A DNA stretch of 64,000 nt from Xanthobacteraceae bacterium (GCA_004297465.1 SCUB01000006.1:26401-90400); one strand, 5' to 3'; shown: positions 53,336 to 62,895, counted from the stretch's first letter. Notes: generated by a model from the letters alone, not told the origin. A program made the numbers and translations.

Positions 53336-55018
53336 ATGCCGTCCGGATTGGACGCCCGCGAGGCCAGCGCCGGTCCCGAGCCGCTTTCCACCCACGAGGT
53401 GTTCAACCAGCCGCCGCCGTTCGAGGACGTCGACCTGTTTGCGCTCGATGCGCCGCTTGGCGAGACGGTCAAGGCCAACGGCGCGGGCGCGGCGGCGGCG
53501 GAACTCGCCGCCTTCGGCCGCTCATGGGGCACGGCGGCGATGTTCGAGCGCGGGCGGCTCGCCAACCGCCATGCCCCCGAGCTTGCGACGTTCGATGCGC
53601 GCGGGTTTCGCCGCGACACCGTGGAATTCCATCCGGCGTATCACGACCTGATGACCGCCAGCATGGCCGCCTCCCTGCACAACGCGACATGGACGAAAGA
53701 GGGGGCGCGCGCGCCGGCTCCGGCCGAGGTCGTGCGGGCCGCCAAATTCTACATGGCGGCGCAGGTCGAAACCGGCCATCTGTGTCCGATCACCATGACG
53801 CGGGCGGCGGTCGCGGCGCTTGGCGCCGAACCCGCCGTGCTCGGCGCGCTGATGCCGAAACTTTCCTCGACGACTTACGATCCGGCGTTCTGGCCGATCG
53901 GCGCGAAGCGCTCCATCACGCTCGGCATGGGCATGACCGAGAAGCAGGGCGGCACCGACGTGCGCGCCAACACCACGGCCGCGCGTCGCGACGGCGCGGC
54001 CTACCGCATTACCGGGCACAAATGGTTCATGTCGGCGCCGATGTGCGACGCCTTCCTGGTGCTGGCGCAGGCCGGGGCAGGGCTGACGTGCTTCCTGATG
54101 CCGCGTTTCGCACCCGACGGCAGCGTCAACGGGCTGCGGTTCCAACGCCTCAAGGACAAGCTCGGCAACCGTTCCAACGCCTCCGCCGAGGTCGAATTCG
54201 CCGAGGCCTACGCGCTGCGCGTCGGCGAGGAGGGGCGCGGCGTGCGCACCATCATCGAGATGGTGCAGCTCACGCGGCTCGATTGCGCCATCGCCTCCGC
54301 CGGGCTGATGCGGATGGCGTTGGCGCAGGCGCTCCATCACGCGCGCCACCGCAGCGTGTTCCAGAAGCGCCTTTCCGATCATCCCCTGATGCGCGCGGTG
54401 CTGGCCGATCTCGCGCTCACCGCCGAGGGCGCGGTCGCGGTGGTGATGCGGCTGGCGCGCGCGTTCGATCATGCCGCCGCCGATCGCGGCGAGGCGGCGC
54501 GCATGCGGCTCCTGACGCCGGCGATCAAGTGCTGGGTGTGCAAGGGCGCGCCGGCGTTCGCCTACGAGGCGATGGAGTGCATGGGCGGCAACGGCTACGT
54601 CGAGGACAGCCTCATGGCGCGGCTGTACCGCGAGGCGCCGGTCAACGCCATCTGGGAGGGCTCGGGCAACGTGATGTGCCTCGACGTGCTGCGGGCGATG
54701 ATGAAGGATGCCGACGCCGCTCAGGCTTTGCTGCGCGAACTCACCGGCGAGGCGCACGGACTTCCCGGCGTCGAGGCGGCGGCGGCGCGGCTCGCGGGCC
54801 TCTTGCGCCGGCCCGACGCCGAGGCCGTGAGCCGGCTCGCGGTCGAACACCTGGCGCTGATCGCGGTGGCCGCCGCGCTCAACGGGATTTCGCCGGCCTC
54901 GGCCGAGCTGTTCGCCCGCACCCGGCTGGCCGGGCCGCGCGGCGCCAGCTTCGGCGCGCAGGACGTGGAGGCCGCGGGCGTGGAACTGCTGCTGACGCGG
55001 GCGCTGCCGTCGTTCTAG
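53336..55018 (+). CDS. AidB-like acyl-CoA dehydrogenase
   Basis: 560 residues, longer than metabolic acyl-CoA dehydrogenases and matching the AidB branch. Seen: N-terminal THEVFNQPPPFEDVDLF, a hallmark of AidB; FAD site ITLGMGMTEKQGGTDVRAN; KWFMSAPMCDAFLVLAQ; catalytic-base region MECMGGNGYVEDS. AidB binds DNA and FAD in the alkylation response of E. coli; its true reaction is unclear. ATG 53336 has AGGAG nine bases upstream. Divergent from pyrB. Confidence 0.92.
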   Translation: MPSGLDAREASAGPEPLSTHEVFNQPPPFEDVDLFALDAPLGETVKANGAGAAAAELAAFGRSWGTAAMFERGRLANRHAPELATFDARGFRRDTVEFHPAYHDLMTASMAASLHNATWTKEGARAPAPAEVVRAAKFYMAAQVETGHLCPITMTRAAVAALGAEPAVLGALMPKLSSTTYDPAFWPIGAKRSITLGMGMTEKQGGTDVRANTTAARRDGAAYRITGHKWFMSAPMCDAFLVLAQAGAGLTCFLMPRFAPDGSVNGLRFQRLKDKLGNRSNASAEVEFAEAYALRVGEEGRGVRTIIEMVQLTRLDCAIASAGLMRMALAQALHHARHRSVFQKRLSDHPLMRAVLADLALTAEGAVAVVMRLARAFDHAAADRGEAARMRLLTPAIKCWVCKGAPAFAYEAMECMGGNGYVEDSLMARLYREAPVNAIWEGSGNVMCLDVLRAMMKDADAAQALLRELTGEAHGLPGVEAAAARLAGLLRRPDAEAVSRLAVEHLALIAVAAALNGISPASAELFARTRLAGPRGASFGAQDVEAAGVELLLTRALPSF

Positions 55019-55019
55019 G

Positions 55020-55499
55020 TCAGGCGCCGGCGAGATTGCGCAGGCGGTCGAGCGCGCCCTGCAGAATGAAGATCGCGGCATGCTCGTCGATGACGCGGGC
55101 GCGGTTGGCGCGGCTGACATCGGCGGCGATCAGCTCGCGCTCGACCGCGGCGGTGGACAGGCGTTCGTCCCACAACCCGATGGCACGGTCGGTCAGCTTG
55201 GCGAAATTGCGGGCGAAAGCACGGGCCGACTGGGCGCTCGGGCCTTCCGAGCCGTCCATGTTGACCGGCAGGCCGAGCACGAAGCCGACCACGTCCCGCT
55301 CGGCCGCAAGCCGCATCAGCCGGTTGGCGTCGGCGGTGAAGGCCTTGCGCCAGACGGTTTCGACGCCGGTGGCAAGCCGGCGGTCGGGATCGGACACCGC
55401 GACGCCGATGGTCTTGGTGCCGAGATCGAGACCGAGCAGGGCGCCGCGCGCCGGCCAGTGGGCGGCGGCCTCGATCAGGGGAAGAATGTGTGTCCGCAT
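55020..55499 (-). CDS. ruvX: Holliday junction resolvase-like RuvX (YqgF)
   Basis: 159 residues from ATG 55499. RNase H-like fold: LLGLDLGTKTIGVAVSDPDRR with the first catalytic Asp, VGFVLGLPVNMDGSEGPSA, LWDERLSTAAVER and DEHAAIFILQGALD with the last catalytic Asp. Family acts in 16S rRNA 5'-end processing. Convergent with aidB-like gene, one base between stops. Confidence 0.93.
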   Translation of the reverse strand: MRTHILPLIEAAAHWPARGALLGLDLGTKTIGVAVSDPDRRLATGVETVWRKAFTADANRLMRLAAERDVVGFVLGLPVNMDGSEGPSAQSARAFARNFAKLTDRAIGLWDERLSTAAVERELIAADVSRANRARVIDEHAAIFILQGALDRLRNLAGA

Positions 55500-55638
55500 C
55501 GCAATTGCCTTACCACGCGCGCTGCAATTCATGCAAAGCGGGAGGATATGCGCGGCGCGAGGCGAGCTTTCGGCCCGACACGGTTGTCAGATGGCCACGG
55601 ATCGGCAATATGGCGCGTCATCGGAAGGATAAAGCATC

Positions 55639-56718
55639 ATGTGGCCGGATCGACGACTGCTCGACCTCATCGGCATCGAAACACCTATCGTGCAGGCGCC
55701 GATGGCCAACGTGCCGTATGCGGATCTGGTGATCGGCGCGTGCGAGGGCGGCGCGCTGGGTTCGCTGGCCTGCGCCATGCTCTCGCCCGAGAAGGCGCGC
55801 GAGCAGATGCTCGTCATCCGCCAGCGCACCAGTGCGCCGGTCAACATGAATTTCTTCTGCCACGAGCCGGCCGCGCCCGACGCGGACCGCGAGGCGGCGT
55901 GGCGGATGCGGCTCGCGCCCTATTACCGCGACCTTGGCCTCGATCTCGAGGCGACGGTGCCGGCGGCCAACCGCGCGCCGTTCGATGCCGCGATGTGCGC
56001 GGTGGTCGAGGAGGTGAAGCCGGAGGTCGTCAGCTTCCATTTCGGCCTGCCGCAGCCGGCGCTGCTGGAACGGGTGAAGGCGGTCGGCAGCACCGTGATG
56101 GCGTGCGCCACCACGGTGCAGGAAGCGGTCTGGCTGGAGCAGCACGGCGCCGACGTGGTGATCGCGCAAGGGTCCGAGGCCGGCGGCCATCGCGGGATGT
56201 TCCTGACGCAGAATCTCGCCACCCAGGCCGGCACCTTCGCGCTGGTGCCGCAGGTGGTGGACGCGGTCGGCGTGCCGGTGGTGGCGGCGGGCGGCATCGC
56301 CGACGGCCGCGGCATCGCGGCGGCGCTGGCGCTGGGCGCGGCCGGAGCGGTGGTCGGCACCGCGTATCTTTCATGCCCCGAGGCCAGGCTATCGCCTCTT
56401 TATCTTGAGGCGCTGGCGAAAGCCGACGATCAGGCCACCGTCATCACCAATGTCATAACCGGGCGGCCGGCGCGCGGCATCGCCAACCGGGTAATCCGCG
56501 AGGTCGGGCCGATCGCGCCGGAGGCACCGGCGTTTCCCCATGCGGTCACGGCCCTGATACCGCTGCGCGCCGCCGCCGAGGCCCGTGGCCGCGACGACTT
56601 CACTCCGCTGTGGGCAGGACAGGCGGCGGCGCTGTCGCGCATCATGCCGGCGGCGGACCTCACCCGGCACCTTGCCGCCGCCGCGGCCGAGCGGCTGACC
56701 CAATTGGCCGGGAAATAA
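55639..56718 (+). CDS. Nitronate monooxygenase family flavoprotein
   Basis: 359 residues, TIM-barrel FMN enzyme. Seen: PIVQAPMANVPYADLVIGACEGGALGSLACAML (in parts), the phosphate-binding AAGGIADGRGIAAALALGA and AQGSEAGGHRG with the conserved His of class I enzymes. Oxidises propionate 3-nitronate or other nitronates; activity is family-level. ATG 55639. Followed 126 bases later by gatC. Confidence 0.9.
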   Translation: MWPDRRLLDLIGIETPIVQAPMANVPYADLVIGACEGGALGSLACAMLSPEKAREQMLVIRQRTSAPVNMNFFCHEPAAPDADREAAWRMRLAPYYRDLGLDLEATVPAANRAPFDAAMCAVVEEVKPEVVSFHFGLPQPALLERVKAVGSTVMACATTVQEAVWLEQHGADVVIAQGSEAGGHRGMFLTQNLATQAGTFALVPQVVDAVGVPVVAAGGIADGRGIAAALALGAAGAVVGTAYLSCPEARLSPLYLEALAKADDQATVITNVITGRPARGIANRVIREVGPIAPEAPAFPHAVTALIPLRAAAEARGRDDFTPLWAGQAAALSRIMPAADLTRHLAAAAAERLTQLAGK

Positions 56719-56775
56719 GGCAAGCCCGGTCGCGGGTTGCGGCGCAAAAGCCCGGTCTGCTATACGGCGCGACAC

Positions 56776-56781
56776 TATAAT
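56776..56781 (+). promoter_or_regulatory. Possible -10 element of the gatC operon
   Basis: TATAAT, 64 bases before the gatC ATG, in an otherwise GC-rich gap. No recognisable -35 hexamer at the right distance. Confidence 0.3.
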
Positions 56782-56844
56782 AAGACCCCCGCGCTGCCTC
56801 GATCCCCCGCCGCCCCGCCGGCAGGCAGCCGAAAGGATCCCGTC

Positions 56845-57132
56845 ATGTCGGTCGATACCGCCACCGTTCGCAAGATCGCCCATCTCGCCCGCATCGCGGT
56901 CAAGGATGACGAGGTCGCCCACCTGCAGGGCGAACTCAACGCCATTCTCGCCTTCGTCGAGCACCTGTCGGAAGTCGATGTCGCCGGCGTCGAGCCGATG
57001 ACCTCGGTGACGCCGATGGCGATGAAGAAGCGCGCCGATGTCGTCAATGACGGCGAGATCGCCGACGCCGTGGTGGCCAACGCGCCGGCCATCGAAGATC
57101 ATTTCTTCCTGGTGCCCAAGGTCGTTGAATAA
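56845..57132 (+). CDS. gatC: Asp-tRNA(Asn)/Glu-tRNA(Gln) amidotransferase subunit C
   Basis: 95 residues, start ATG 56845 with AAGGAT upstream. Small helical belt protein that wraps GatA-GatB. Seen: [44 protein letters not shown], and the C-terminal [10 protein letters not shown]. First gene of gatC-(68 aa)-gatA-gatB. Confidence 0.95.
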   Translation: MSVDTATVRKIAHLARIAVKDDEVAHLQGELNAILAFVEHLSEVDVAGVEPMTSVTPMAMKKRADVVNDGEIADAVVANAPAIEDHFFLVPKVVE

Positions 57133-57146
57133 CAGGGAGGGCTGCC

Positions 57147-57353
57147 ATGTGCCTGCTCTGCTCCGACGAGGCGGTCTACCGCGCCTACATGCTCTATCTC
57201 GACGAAATGGAGCGCGGGGGCGAGCAAGCCGATCCCGAGCAGGCGATGATCATGGCGCTCAAGATGGTCGAGACCGAGCAGGAAAAGGCGCAGGCCGACC
57301 TGACCAGGAAGAATCCGCACAATCCGTTTATCTGTGACCCGGTTGACGAATGA
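57147..57353 (+). CDS. 68-residue protein inserted between gatC and gatA
   Basis: Start ATG 57147 has a near-ideal GGGAGG six bases upstream and the stop overlaps the gatA ATG by four bases (ATGA), so it is translated as part of the gat operon. Begins [21 protein letters not shown] with a C-x-x-C pair, is strongly acidic and helical in the middle ([21 protein letters not shown]), and ends with a third Cys (FICDPVDE). No known domain. It is not part of GatCAB in other bacteria; a role linked to amidotransferase is only suggested by position. Confidence 0.78.
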   Translation: MCLLCSDEAVYRAYMLYLDEMERGGEQADPEQAMIMALKMVETEQEKAQADLTRKNPHNPFICDPVDE

Positions 57354-58924
57354 CTGACCTGACGAAACTGACCCTCACCGAGGCCCGTGACGGCCTTGCG
57401 AAGAAGTCCTTCAGCGCGCTTGAACTGACGGACGCGCATCTGGCCGCCATCGAGGCCGCGCGCGCGCTCAACGCCTATGTGCTGGAGACGCCCGATCAGG
57501 CCCGCGCCATGGCGCGGGCGGCCGACGAAAGGCTCGCCAAGGGCGCGGGCGGTCCGCTCGAAGGCATTCCGCTCGGCGTCAAGGACATGTTCGCGACCAG
57601 GGGCGTGCGCACCACGGCCTGCGCGAGGATCCTGTCCAACTTCGTGCCGCCCTATGAATCGACGGTGACCTCGCAGCTCTGGCGCGACGGCGCGGTGATG
57701 CTCGGCAAGCTCAACAACGACGAGTTCGCCATGGGCTCGTCGAACGAGACCTCGGCGTTCGGCCCGGTGGTGTCGCCGTGGCGCAGAAGGATCGAAAAGA
57801 AAATTCTTAGCGAGAGCAGGGGCCCCTCTAAGGACGTTGCCGGACCTGATTTGGTCTGGAAAGGCATGAAAACTTCAGAGGAAGAAATTTACGATACCGC
57901 CAAGCTCGTTCCCGGCGGCTCGTCGGGCGGCTCGGCGGCGGCGGTGGCGGCGAATCTGTGCCTGGGCGCGACCGGCACCGATACCGGCGGCTCGATCCGC
58001 CAGCCGGCGGCGTTCACCGGCACCGTCGGCATCAAGCCGACCTATGGGCGCTGCTCGCGCTGGGGCATCGTCGCGTTCGCGTCCTCGCTCGATCAGGCCG
58101 GACCGTTCGCGCGCACGGTCGAGGACGCCGCGATCCTCTTGCGTTCGATGGCCGGACACGACCCCAAGGACACCACCTCGGTCGATCGCGCGGTGCCGGA
58201 CTATGCGGCGGCGGTCGGCAAGTCCGTCAAGGGCATGAAGATCGGCATTCCGAAGGAATACCGCGTCGACGGCATGTCGGCGGAAATCGAGAAGTTGTGG
58301 GGCGAGGGGGCGGCAATGCTCAAGGCGGCGGGCGCCGAACTGGTCGAGGTGTCGCTGCCGCACACCAAATACGCGCTGCCGGCCTATTACATCGTCGCGC
58401 CGGCCGAGGCCTCCTCCAATCTCGCCCGCTACGACGGCGTGCGCTACGGCGTGCGCGTGCCGGGCCGCGACATCGTGGAGATGTACGAGAAGACCCGCGC
58501 CGAGGGCTTCGGCCCCGAGGTGCGCCGCCGCATCATGATCGGCACCTACGTGCTCTCGGCCGGCTATTACGATGCCTATTATCTGCGCGCCCAGCAGGTG
58601 CGCACCCTGATCAGGAAGGACTTCGAGGATTGCTTCGCCAACGGCGTCAGTGCGATCCTGACGCCGGCGACGCCGTCGGCGGCGTTCGGCATCGGCGAGA
58701 AGACCTCCGAGGATCCGGTCGAGATGTATCTCAACGACGTGTTCACGGTGACGGTGAACATGGCCGGGCTGCCGGGCCTTGCCGTGCCCGCGGGGCGCGA
58801 CAGCCAGGGACTGCCGCTCGGCCTGCAGCTGATCGGCCGTCCGTTCGACGAGGAGACGCTGTTTACGCTCGGCGGCGTCATCGAACAGACGGCTGGGCGC
58901 TTTACGCCGCAACGCTGGTGGTGA
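57350..58924 (+). CDS. gatA: Glutamyl-tRNA(Gln)/aspartyl-tRNA(Asn) amidotransferase subunit A with in-frame insert
   Basis: 524 residues; the family is usually about 490. Releases ammonia from glutamine for the amidation of misacylated tRNA. Catalytic triad blocks are intact: Lys in [10 protein letters not shown] (near 78), [11 protein letters not shown] (near 188-198) and [12 protein letters not shown] (near 208). Between SPWRR (about 141-145) and LVPGGSS (about 185) lies an insert of roughly 35-40 residues with Lys/Glu-rich, AT-rich codons (AGA, AAA, ATT, CTT), absent from the close relatives I know. The frame is preserved, so the protein is probably functional. Confidence 0.94.
   Translation: MTDLTKLTLTEARDGLAKKSFSALELTDAHLAAIEAARALNAYVLETPDQARAMARAADERLAKGAGGPLEGIPLGVKDMFATRGVRTTACARILSNFVPPYESTVTSQLWRDGAVMLGKLNNDEFAMGSSNETSAFGPVVSPWRRRIEKKILSESRGPSKDVAGPDLVWKGMKTSEEEIYDTAKLVPGGSSGGSAAAVAANLCLGATGTDTGGSIRQPAAFTGTVGIKPTYGRCSRWGIVAFASSLDQAGPFARTVEDAAILLRSMAGHDPKDTTSVDRAVPDYAAAVGKSVKGMKIGIPKEYRVDGMSAEIEKLWGEGAAMLKAAGAELVEVSLPHTKYALPAYYIVAPAEASSNLARYDGVRYGVRVPGRDIVEMYEKTRAEGFGPEVRRRIMIGTYVLSAGYYDAYYLRAQQVRTLIRKDFEDCFANGVSAILTPATPSAAFGIGEKTSEDPVEMYLNDVFTVTVNMAGLPGLAVPAGRDSQGLPLGLQLIGRPFDEETLFTLGGVIEQTAGRFTPQRWW
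57784..57903 (+). other. Low-GC in-frame insert within gatA
   Basis: By hand count, bases 57781-57900 are about 49% G+C against about 70% in the 60 bases before. The segment contains a perfect AGGGGCCCCT palindrome flanked by CTTAG and CTAAG, so it can form a hairpin. It encodes about 40 residues just before the catalytic Ser loop. Resembles, in principle, palindromic mini-elements that insert in frame. Confidence 0.5.
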
Positions 58925-58995
58925 CGGCGGCGCCGTCATCCCGCGAGCGCGACTTGCATGAAGTGAAATTCAAACCTGTTTTCGGTCCGAACCCC

Positions 58996-60480
58996 ATGAA
59001 CGCACCCGTCAGATCCGCCAAACTCATCAAGGGCGCCACCGGCGACTGGGAAGTCGTCGTCGGCATCGAGGTCCACGCCCAGGTGACGTCGAACGCCAAG
59101 CTGTTCTCCGGCGCCTCGACCGTGTTCGGCGGCGAGCCCAACGCCCACGTCTCGCTGGTCGACGCCGCCATGCCCGGCATGCTGCCGGTCATCAACGAGG
59201 AATGCGTGCGGCAGGCGGTGCGCACCGGGCTCGGCCTCAAGGCGCAGATCAACCTGCGCTCGGTGTTCGACCGCAAGAACTATTTCTATCCCGACCTGCC
59301 GCAGGGCTATCAGATCAGCCAGTACAAGAGCCCGATCGTGGGCGAGGGCGAGGTCATCGTCGACCTCGCGGACGGCACCAGCTTCACGGTCGGCATCGAG
59401 CGCCTGCATCTCGAACAGGATGCCGGCAAGTCGCTGCACGACCAGCACCCCTCGATGTCGTTCGTCGACCTCAACCGCTCCGGCGTGGCGCTGATGGAGA
59501 TCGTCTCCAAGCCCGACCTGCGCTCGGCCGACGAGGCGCGCGCCTACGTCACCAAGCTGCGCACCATCCTGCGCTACCTCGGCACCTGCGACGGCGACAT
59601 GGAGAAGGGCAACCTGCGCGCCGACGTCAACGTGTCGGTGCGCAAGCCCGGCCAGCCGCTCGGTACCCGCTGCGAGATCAAGAACGTCAACTCGATCCGC
59701 TTCATCGGCCAGGCCATCGAGACCGAGGCGCGGCGCCAGATCGGCATCCTCGAGGACGGCGGCCGCATCGACCAGGAGACGCGGCTGTTCGACCCGGTCA
59801 AGGGCGAGACGCGCTCGATGCGCTCCAAGGAAGAGGCGCACGACTACCGCTACTTCCCCGATCCCGACCTGTTGCCGCTGGAATTCGACCAGGCCTTCGT
59901 CGACGGCCTCAAGGGCCACCTGCCGGAATTGCCCGACGAGAAGAAGGCGCGCTTCATCAAGGAGCTCGGCCTGACCGCCTATGACGCCAGCGTGCTGGTG
60001 AGCGAGCGCGAGAGCGCCGATTTCTTCGAGCAGGTGCTGGCCATGGACGGCGGCGGCCGCCGCGACGGCAAGCTCGCCGCCAACTGGGTCATCAACGAGC
60101 TGTTCGGCCGCCTCAACAAGGAAGGCAGGGACATCGCCGCCTCGCCGGTGTCGGCCGGCCAGCTCGGCGCCATCGTCGACCTGATCGGCGAGGGCGTGAT
60201 CTCCGGCAAGATCGCCAAGGATCTGTTCGAGATCGTGTGGTCGGAGGGCGGCGATCCGCGCGCCATCGTTGAAAGCCGCGGCATGAAGCAGGTCACAGAC
60301 CTCTCCGCCATCGAGAAGGTGGTGGACGACATCGTTGCCGCCAATCCCGACAAGGTGGCGCAGGCCAAGGCCAAGCCGACCATGATCGGCTGGTTCGTTG
60401 GCCAGGTGATGAAGTCGTCGGGCGGCAAGGCCAACCCGCAGGCCGTCAACGATCTGCTCAAGGCCAAGCTCGGTCTTTGA
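58996..60480 (+). CDS. gatB: Asp-tRNA(Asn)/Glu-tRNA(Gln) amidotransferase subunit B
   Basis: 494 residues from ATG 58996. Phosphorylates the misacylated tRNA and transfers ammonia. Seen: [94 protein letters not shown] in parts, and a C-terminal YqeY-like tail domain (from about 345) ending [10 protein letters not shown]. 71 bases separate it from gatA. Confidence 0.95.
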   Translation: MNAPVRSAKLIKGATGDWEVVVGIEVHAQVTSNAKLFSGASTVFGGEPNAHVSLVDAAMPGMLPVINEECVRQAVRTGLGLKAQINLRSVFDRKNYFYPDLPQGYQISQYKSPIVGEGEVIVDLADGTSFTVGIERLHLEQDAGKSLHDQHPSMSFVDLNRSGVALMEIVSKPDLRSADEARAYVTKLRTILRYLGTCDGDMEKGNLRADVNVSVRKPGQPLGTRCEIKNVNSIRFIGQAIETEARRQIGILEDGGRIDQETRLFDPVKGETRSMRSKEEAHDYRYFPDPDLLPLEFDQAFVDGLKGHLPELPDEKKARFIKELGLTAYDASVLVSERESADFFEQVLAMDGGGRRDGKLAANWVINELFGRLNKEGRDIAASPVSAGQLGAIVDLIGEGVISGKIAKDLFEIVWSEGGDPRAIVESRGMKQVTDLSAIEKVVDDIVAANPDKVAQAKAKPTMIGWFVGQVMKSSGGKANPQAVNDLLKAKLGL

Positions 60481-61049
60481 CGACGACGCGCTTCGCGCGC
60501 GTGCTGCGGCGCGAAAAATTGCTTCGGTCGCGCGTGAAAATTCCGCCGCGAGTTGTCTCGCGGGCGGCCGATGCCGGCATCGCGATGACGCCGCGGCTTG
60601 CGAATCGGGCAGCGCAAAGGTGCCGCTGACAACACCTGTTCGTGCATGGATCGCCGCTCTCAGGCCGCGCAGCTGAAAATTTTTTTGTTGCCAAAGTTTA
60701 CGACTCAGGGGTCGCGCAAGCGATTTTTCTGCCGGACACGCGACGGCCGCGCGCCGGCGATGCGAACGCTCCGTCGCCGATGCGATTCGAATAATCATTG
60801 CACGCCAGCGCTAACTTTGATGTCCGGCACATCAGGCGCGCATTCGCGCGCGCAACGCGCATGCTGCCGCGCCGGCGTTTGAGCGTGCCGTGCCGACGCA
60901 TCGCGCGCCGAAGCGCGAAAGCGCGTGTCAACACTTCTTTAAGCAGGGCAGTGTTTTTTTCGTGGTGTTGTAGTAATCGAATTGAAGTGCATCTCGATTC
61001 GCGAGGGCACTGAAGCGATTGCGCCATCTCACTTACTCAGGAGGGCAAC
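60481..61049. other. Gene-poor stretch rich in GCGC palindromes
   Basis: No coding sequence is convincing. Dense GCGCGC-type words (for example 60490-60510, 60900-60925 with GCGCGAAAGCGCG hairpin). A weak terminator-like structure at 60930-60960: AACACT pairs with AGTGTT over a 14-base loop, with T7 at the end. The last 40 bases lead to the ribosome site of the histone-like gene. Confidence 0.4.
60930..60960 (+). terminator. Weak hairpin with U tract upstream of the histone-like gene
   Basis: Six-base stem AACACT / AGTGTT followed by a T7 run. The stem is short and the loop long, so it may be a terminator, an attenuator or chance. Confidence 0.3.
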
Positions 61050-61142
61050 ATGGCGAAGAAGGCAAAGAAGGCGAAGAAGGCGGTGAAGAAGACCGCGAAG
61101 AAGGCCGCGAAGAAAACCCGCAAGGCCGCGAAGAAGAAGTAA
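61050..61142 (+). CDS. 30-residue Lys/Ala-rich histone H1-like protein
   Basis: ATG at 61050 with an excellent AGGAGG six bases upstream; 30 codons and TAA. It starts MAKKAKKAKKAVKKTAKKAA and continues in the same style; of the 30 residues about 16 are Lys and 9 Ala. This is the composition of eukaryote H1 tails and of bacterial histone-like proteins (HC1/AlgP type) that bind DNA by charge. Short Lys/Ala proteins of this sort occur in Hyphomicrobiales. Flanked by an inverted repeat at 61165. Too short for routine gene callers. Confidence 0.72.
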   Translation: MAKKAKKAKKAVKKTAKKAAKKTRKAAKKK

Positions 61143-61653
61143 GGTTGCAAAACGTCGGTGCGCCCGCCGGCATCTCGATGCCGGCGAAGCAGGCACCGGC
61201 GCCGTCACTTGAGCCGCGTGGTTGATTGCCACACAAAGGGAACAACCCGCGGCGCAGGTCGATGTAAGAGGGTGTCGGCGAGACTTCAGGCCAGCGCCGG
61301 TTCGTTCACTGTACAGGCGGCATCTTCATCGGGTGCCGCTTGCGTGGGCCGAAAGCCGGCGAAGAGGGGCGAGGCTCTTTAAATCCTCGCCATCGGCGGA
61401 TCGGCGCTGCAGCGATCTCTGCGGCTGATCGTCTCCGCACTTTCCCGCAAGGCTGCCAGCAGCCGCGGTGGGTTTGATCCTGAAGTGGTCGCCGACACCC
61501 TCGTTTTCGGTTTTACGTTTTTCCAATTCACGGTTTCGAGTTTTGTCCGACCGGCCGCAATGGCGCGCGAAACCGGCGAAGGCCGTTGCTTCGCCGGCTG
61601 GATTTTTCCAGCGCGCGTGACCGGATGGAGCGATAAGGCCGAGCCGATCCGGC
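61143..61653. other. Intergenic stretch after the histone-like gene
   Basis: Nothing coding that I can support. It includes the inverted repeat at 61165-61186 and otherwise mixed sequence of declining GC. Confidence 0.4.
61165..61186. other. Inverted repeat after the histone-like gene
   Basis: CGCCGGCAT / ATGCCGGCG, a perfect nine-base stem with CTCG loop, 22 bases after the stop. No U tract follows. Confidence 0.5.
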
Positions 61654-61950
61654 TCAGGTCTTGAGGCAGGTGCGGAGGAATTTCTGGTAGGCTTCCTTGC
61701 CGGAAACGCCCTTGGCCTTCTTCTCCGCCTGCCACTTGGCGCCGCAATCCTTCATCTTCTGCTGCTGCGGCGTGAGCGTCTTGGCCTTGGTCTCGGCCTT
61801 TTCGTCGCCGGCCTTGGTCGATTTCTTGTCCGGCTTCTCGGATTTGGCCTTCTCGGTCGCCTGGGCGAAAGCCGGCGGGGCGGCCTGCGCCACCATCAGC
61901 GCGCCGGCCAGCAGGGCGGCCAGCATGGTCTTGGCGGATATCCTGGACAT
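61654..61950 (-). CDS. PsiF-like exported protein
   Basis: 98 residues. Signal peptide with a likely cut after AFA (residue 29), a Lys-rich linker (about 30-60), then one PsiF repeat: QQQKMKDCGAKWQAEKKAKG with conserved Cys, ending GKEAYQKFLRTCLKT with the second Cys. PsiF was named in E. coli as a phosphate-starvation-inducible protein of unknown function. ATG at 61950 has GGAG upstream. Confidence 0.85.
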   Translation of the reverse strand: MSRISAKTMLAALLAGALMVAQAAPPAFAQATEKAKSEKPDKKSTKAGDEKAETKAKTLTPQQQKMKDCGAKWQAEKKAKGVSGKEAYQKFLRTCLKT

Positions 61951-62024
61951 CGGTCGGTCTCCATCGCGGGACAGATTTGAATGCGACGCCGCGGGCCACG
62001 CGTCGACCGGCGGCGCGCCATCCT

Positions 62025-62060
62025 AAGCACGATCCTGAAATGTGGAAACCGGTTTCCGCT
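62025..62060. repeat. Degenerate copy of the GATCATGC palindrome family
   Basis: AGCACGATCCTGAAATGTGG then AAACCGGTTTCCGCT: half of the palindrome type seen intact at 16832-16880, with the AACCGGTT core preserved and the outer arm lost. Confidence 0.5.
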
Positions 62061-62338
62061 CCCGTCATGGCTTGGCGGGATTCATCTTGACCCGGCAATC
62101 CATCTTCCTTCCGGCGCATCAGTTGGATGCCCGGGTCGAGCCCGGGCATGACGAAGGGAGAGGCATTGCCGGCCCCTGACCTCTCCCACACCGTCATTGC
62201 CGCGCTTGTCCTCTCGCTCGTCATTGTCGCGCTTGACCATCCCACGCCGTCATTGCCGGGCCTGACCCGGCAATCCATCTTGCTTCCGGAGGCAAGTCAG
62301 CTGGATGCCCGGGTCGAGCCGGGCATGACAGGGAGAGG
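62061..62338. repeat. REP-like hairpin repeat block 1
   Basis: Contains at least two ~83-bp units, each made of two hairpins: CGTCATTGCCGGG...TGACCCGGCAATCC, then TGGATGCCCGGGTCGAG...CCCGGGCATGACG. The most complete unit is 62248-62330. Such units are dispersed in Bradyrhizobium-type genomes. Confidence 0.8.
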
Positions 62339-62625
62339 CCGCTTTTTCCGTGATGGTTATCGGTTCGGCAAGGGCTTCGGTAAACGTTCCTGCAACGAGT
62401 TAATAAAACCGCTGCGGCGTGGGCGTTTCTTCAATCGTTGTGGGTTCGTTGTCGCGCGCCCGTTCACCTTCGATTCATCGCGATGCTTAAACTGCTGTTC
62501 AAATCTGGCGCGTCATCATGGCTTCACAACACCGGCGAAAAAAACAGCCGGCACGGGGAAAGCGTCGCGCGGGGAATATCCGGACAGGAGCCGCGCTCGG
62601 TGGATTTAAAGAGGAGTTCTCGACG

Positions 62626-62895
62626 ATGACGATGCTGGCAACGATCGACAAGACCGGCGCGGCCGCCGCGGAAGCGAGCGCCAGCGCCGACGTGCTGTTC
62701 GACCTGGGGCTGATGTCCGCGGCCGGGCGCGCCGGCGGCATCGACCTCATCGCCGCGCACAAGTGGTTCAACCTCGCGGCCATGCGCGGCCATCGCGAGG
62801 CCGTGGCGCAGCGCCGCGACATCGCCACGCTGATGTCGGATGTGGAAATTGCGCTGGCGCAACGCGAGGCGCGCGCCTGGCTCACCGCGCACTGA
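62626..62895 (+). CDS. Sel1-like repeat protein
   Basis: 89 residues, start ATG 62626 with GAGGAG nine bases upstream. Reads DVLFDLGLMSAAGRAGGIDL, then AHKWFNLAAMRGHREAVAQR, the A-x-K-W-F-x-x-A-A pattern of a Sel1/TPR-like repeat, ending in a short helical tail. One or two repeats only. Sel1 proteins act as adaptors; partner unknown. Confidence 0.8.
   Translation: MTMLATIDKTGAAAAEASASADVLFDLGLMSAAGRAGGIDLIAAHKWFNLAAMRGHREAVAQRRDIATLMSDVEIALAQREARAWLTAH

Larger units (their letters stand above)
61951..62625. other. Intergenic stretch with palindromic repeats
   Basis: Apart from the degenerate palindrome at 62025 and the REP-like block at 62061-62338 I see no gene. The 150 bases before the Sel1-like gene carry no recognised promoter. 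Confidence 0.4.

Noticed and set aside
53293..55632. 779-codon second frame on the plus strand over the AidB-like gene
   Set aside because: Out-of-frame shadow with Arg-rich composition; extends antisense into ruvX.
57958..58995. Upstream extension of gatB through gatA
   Set aside because: Different frame of gatA; GatB starts at 58996 with the canonical N-terminus.
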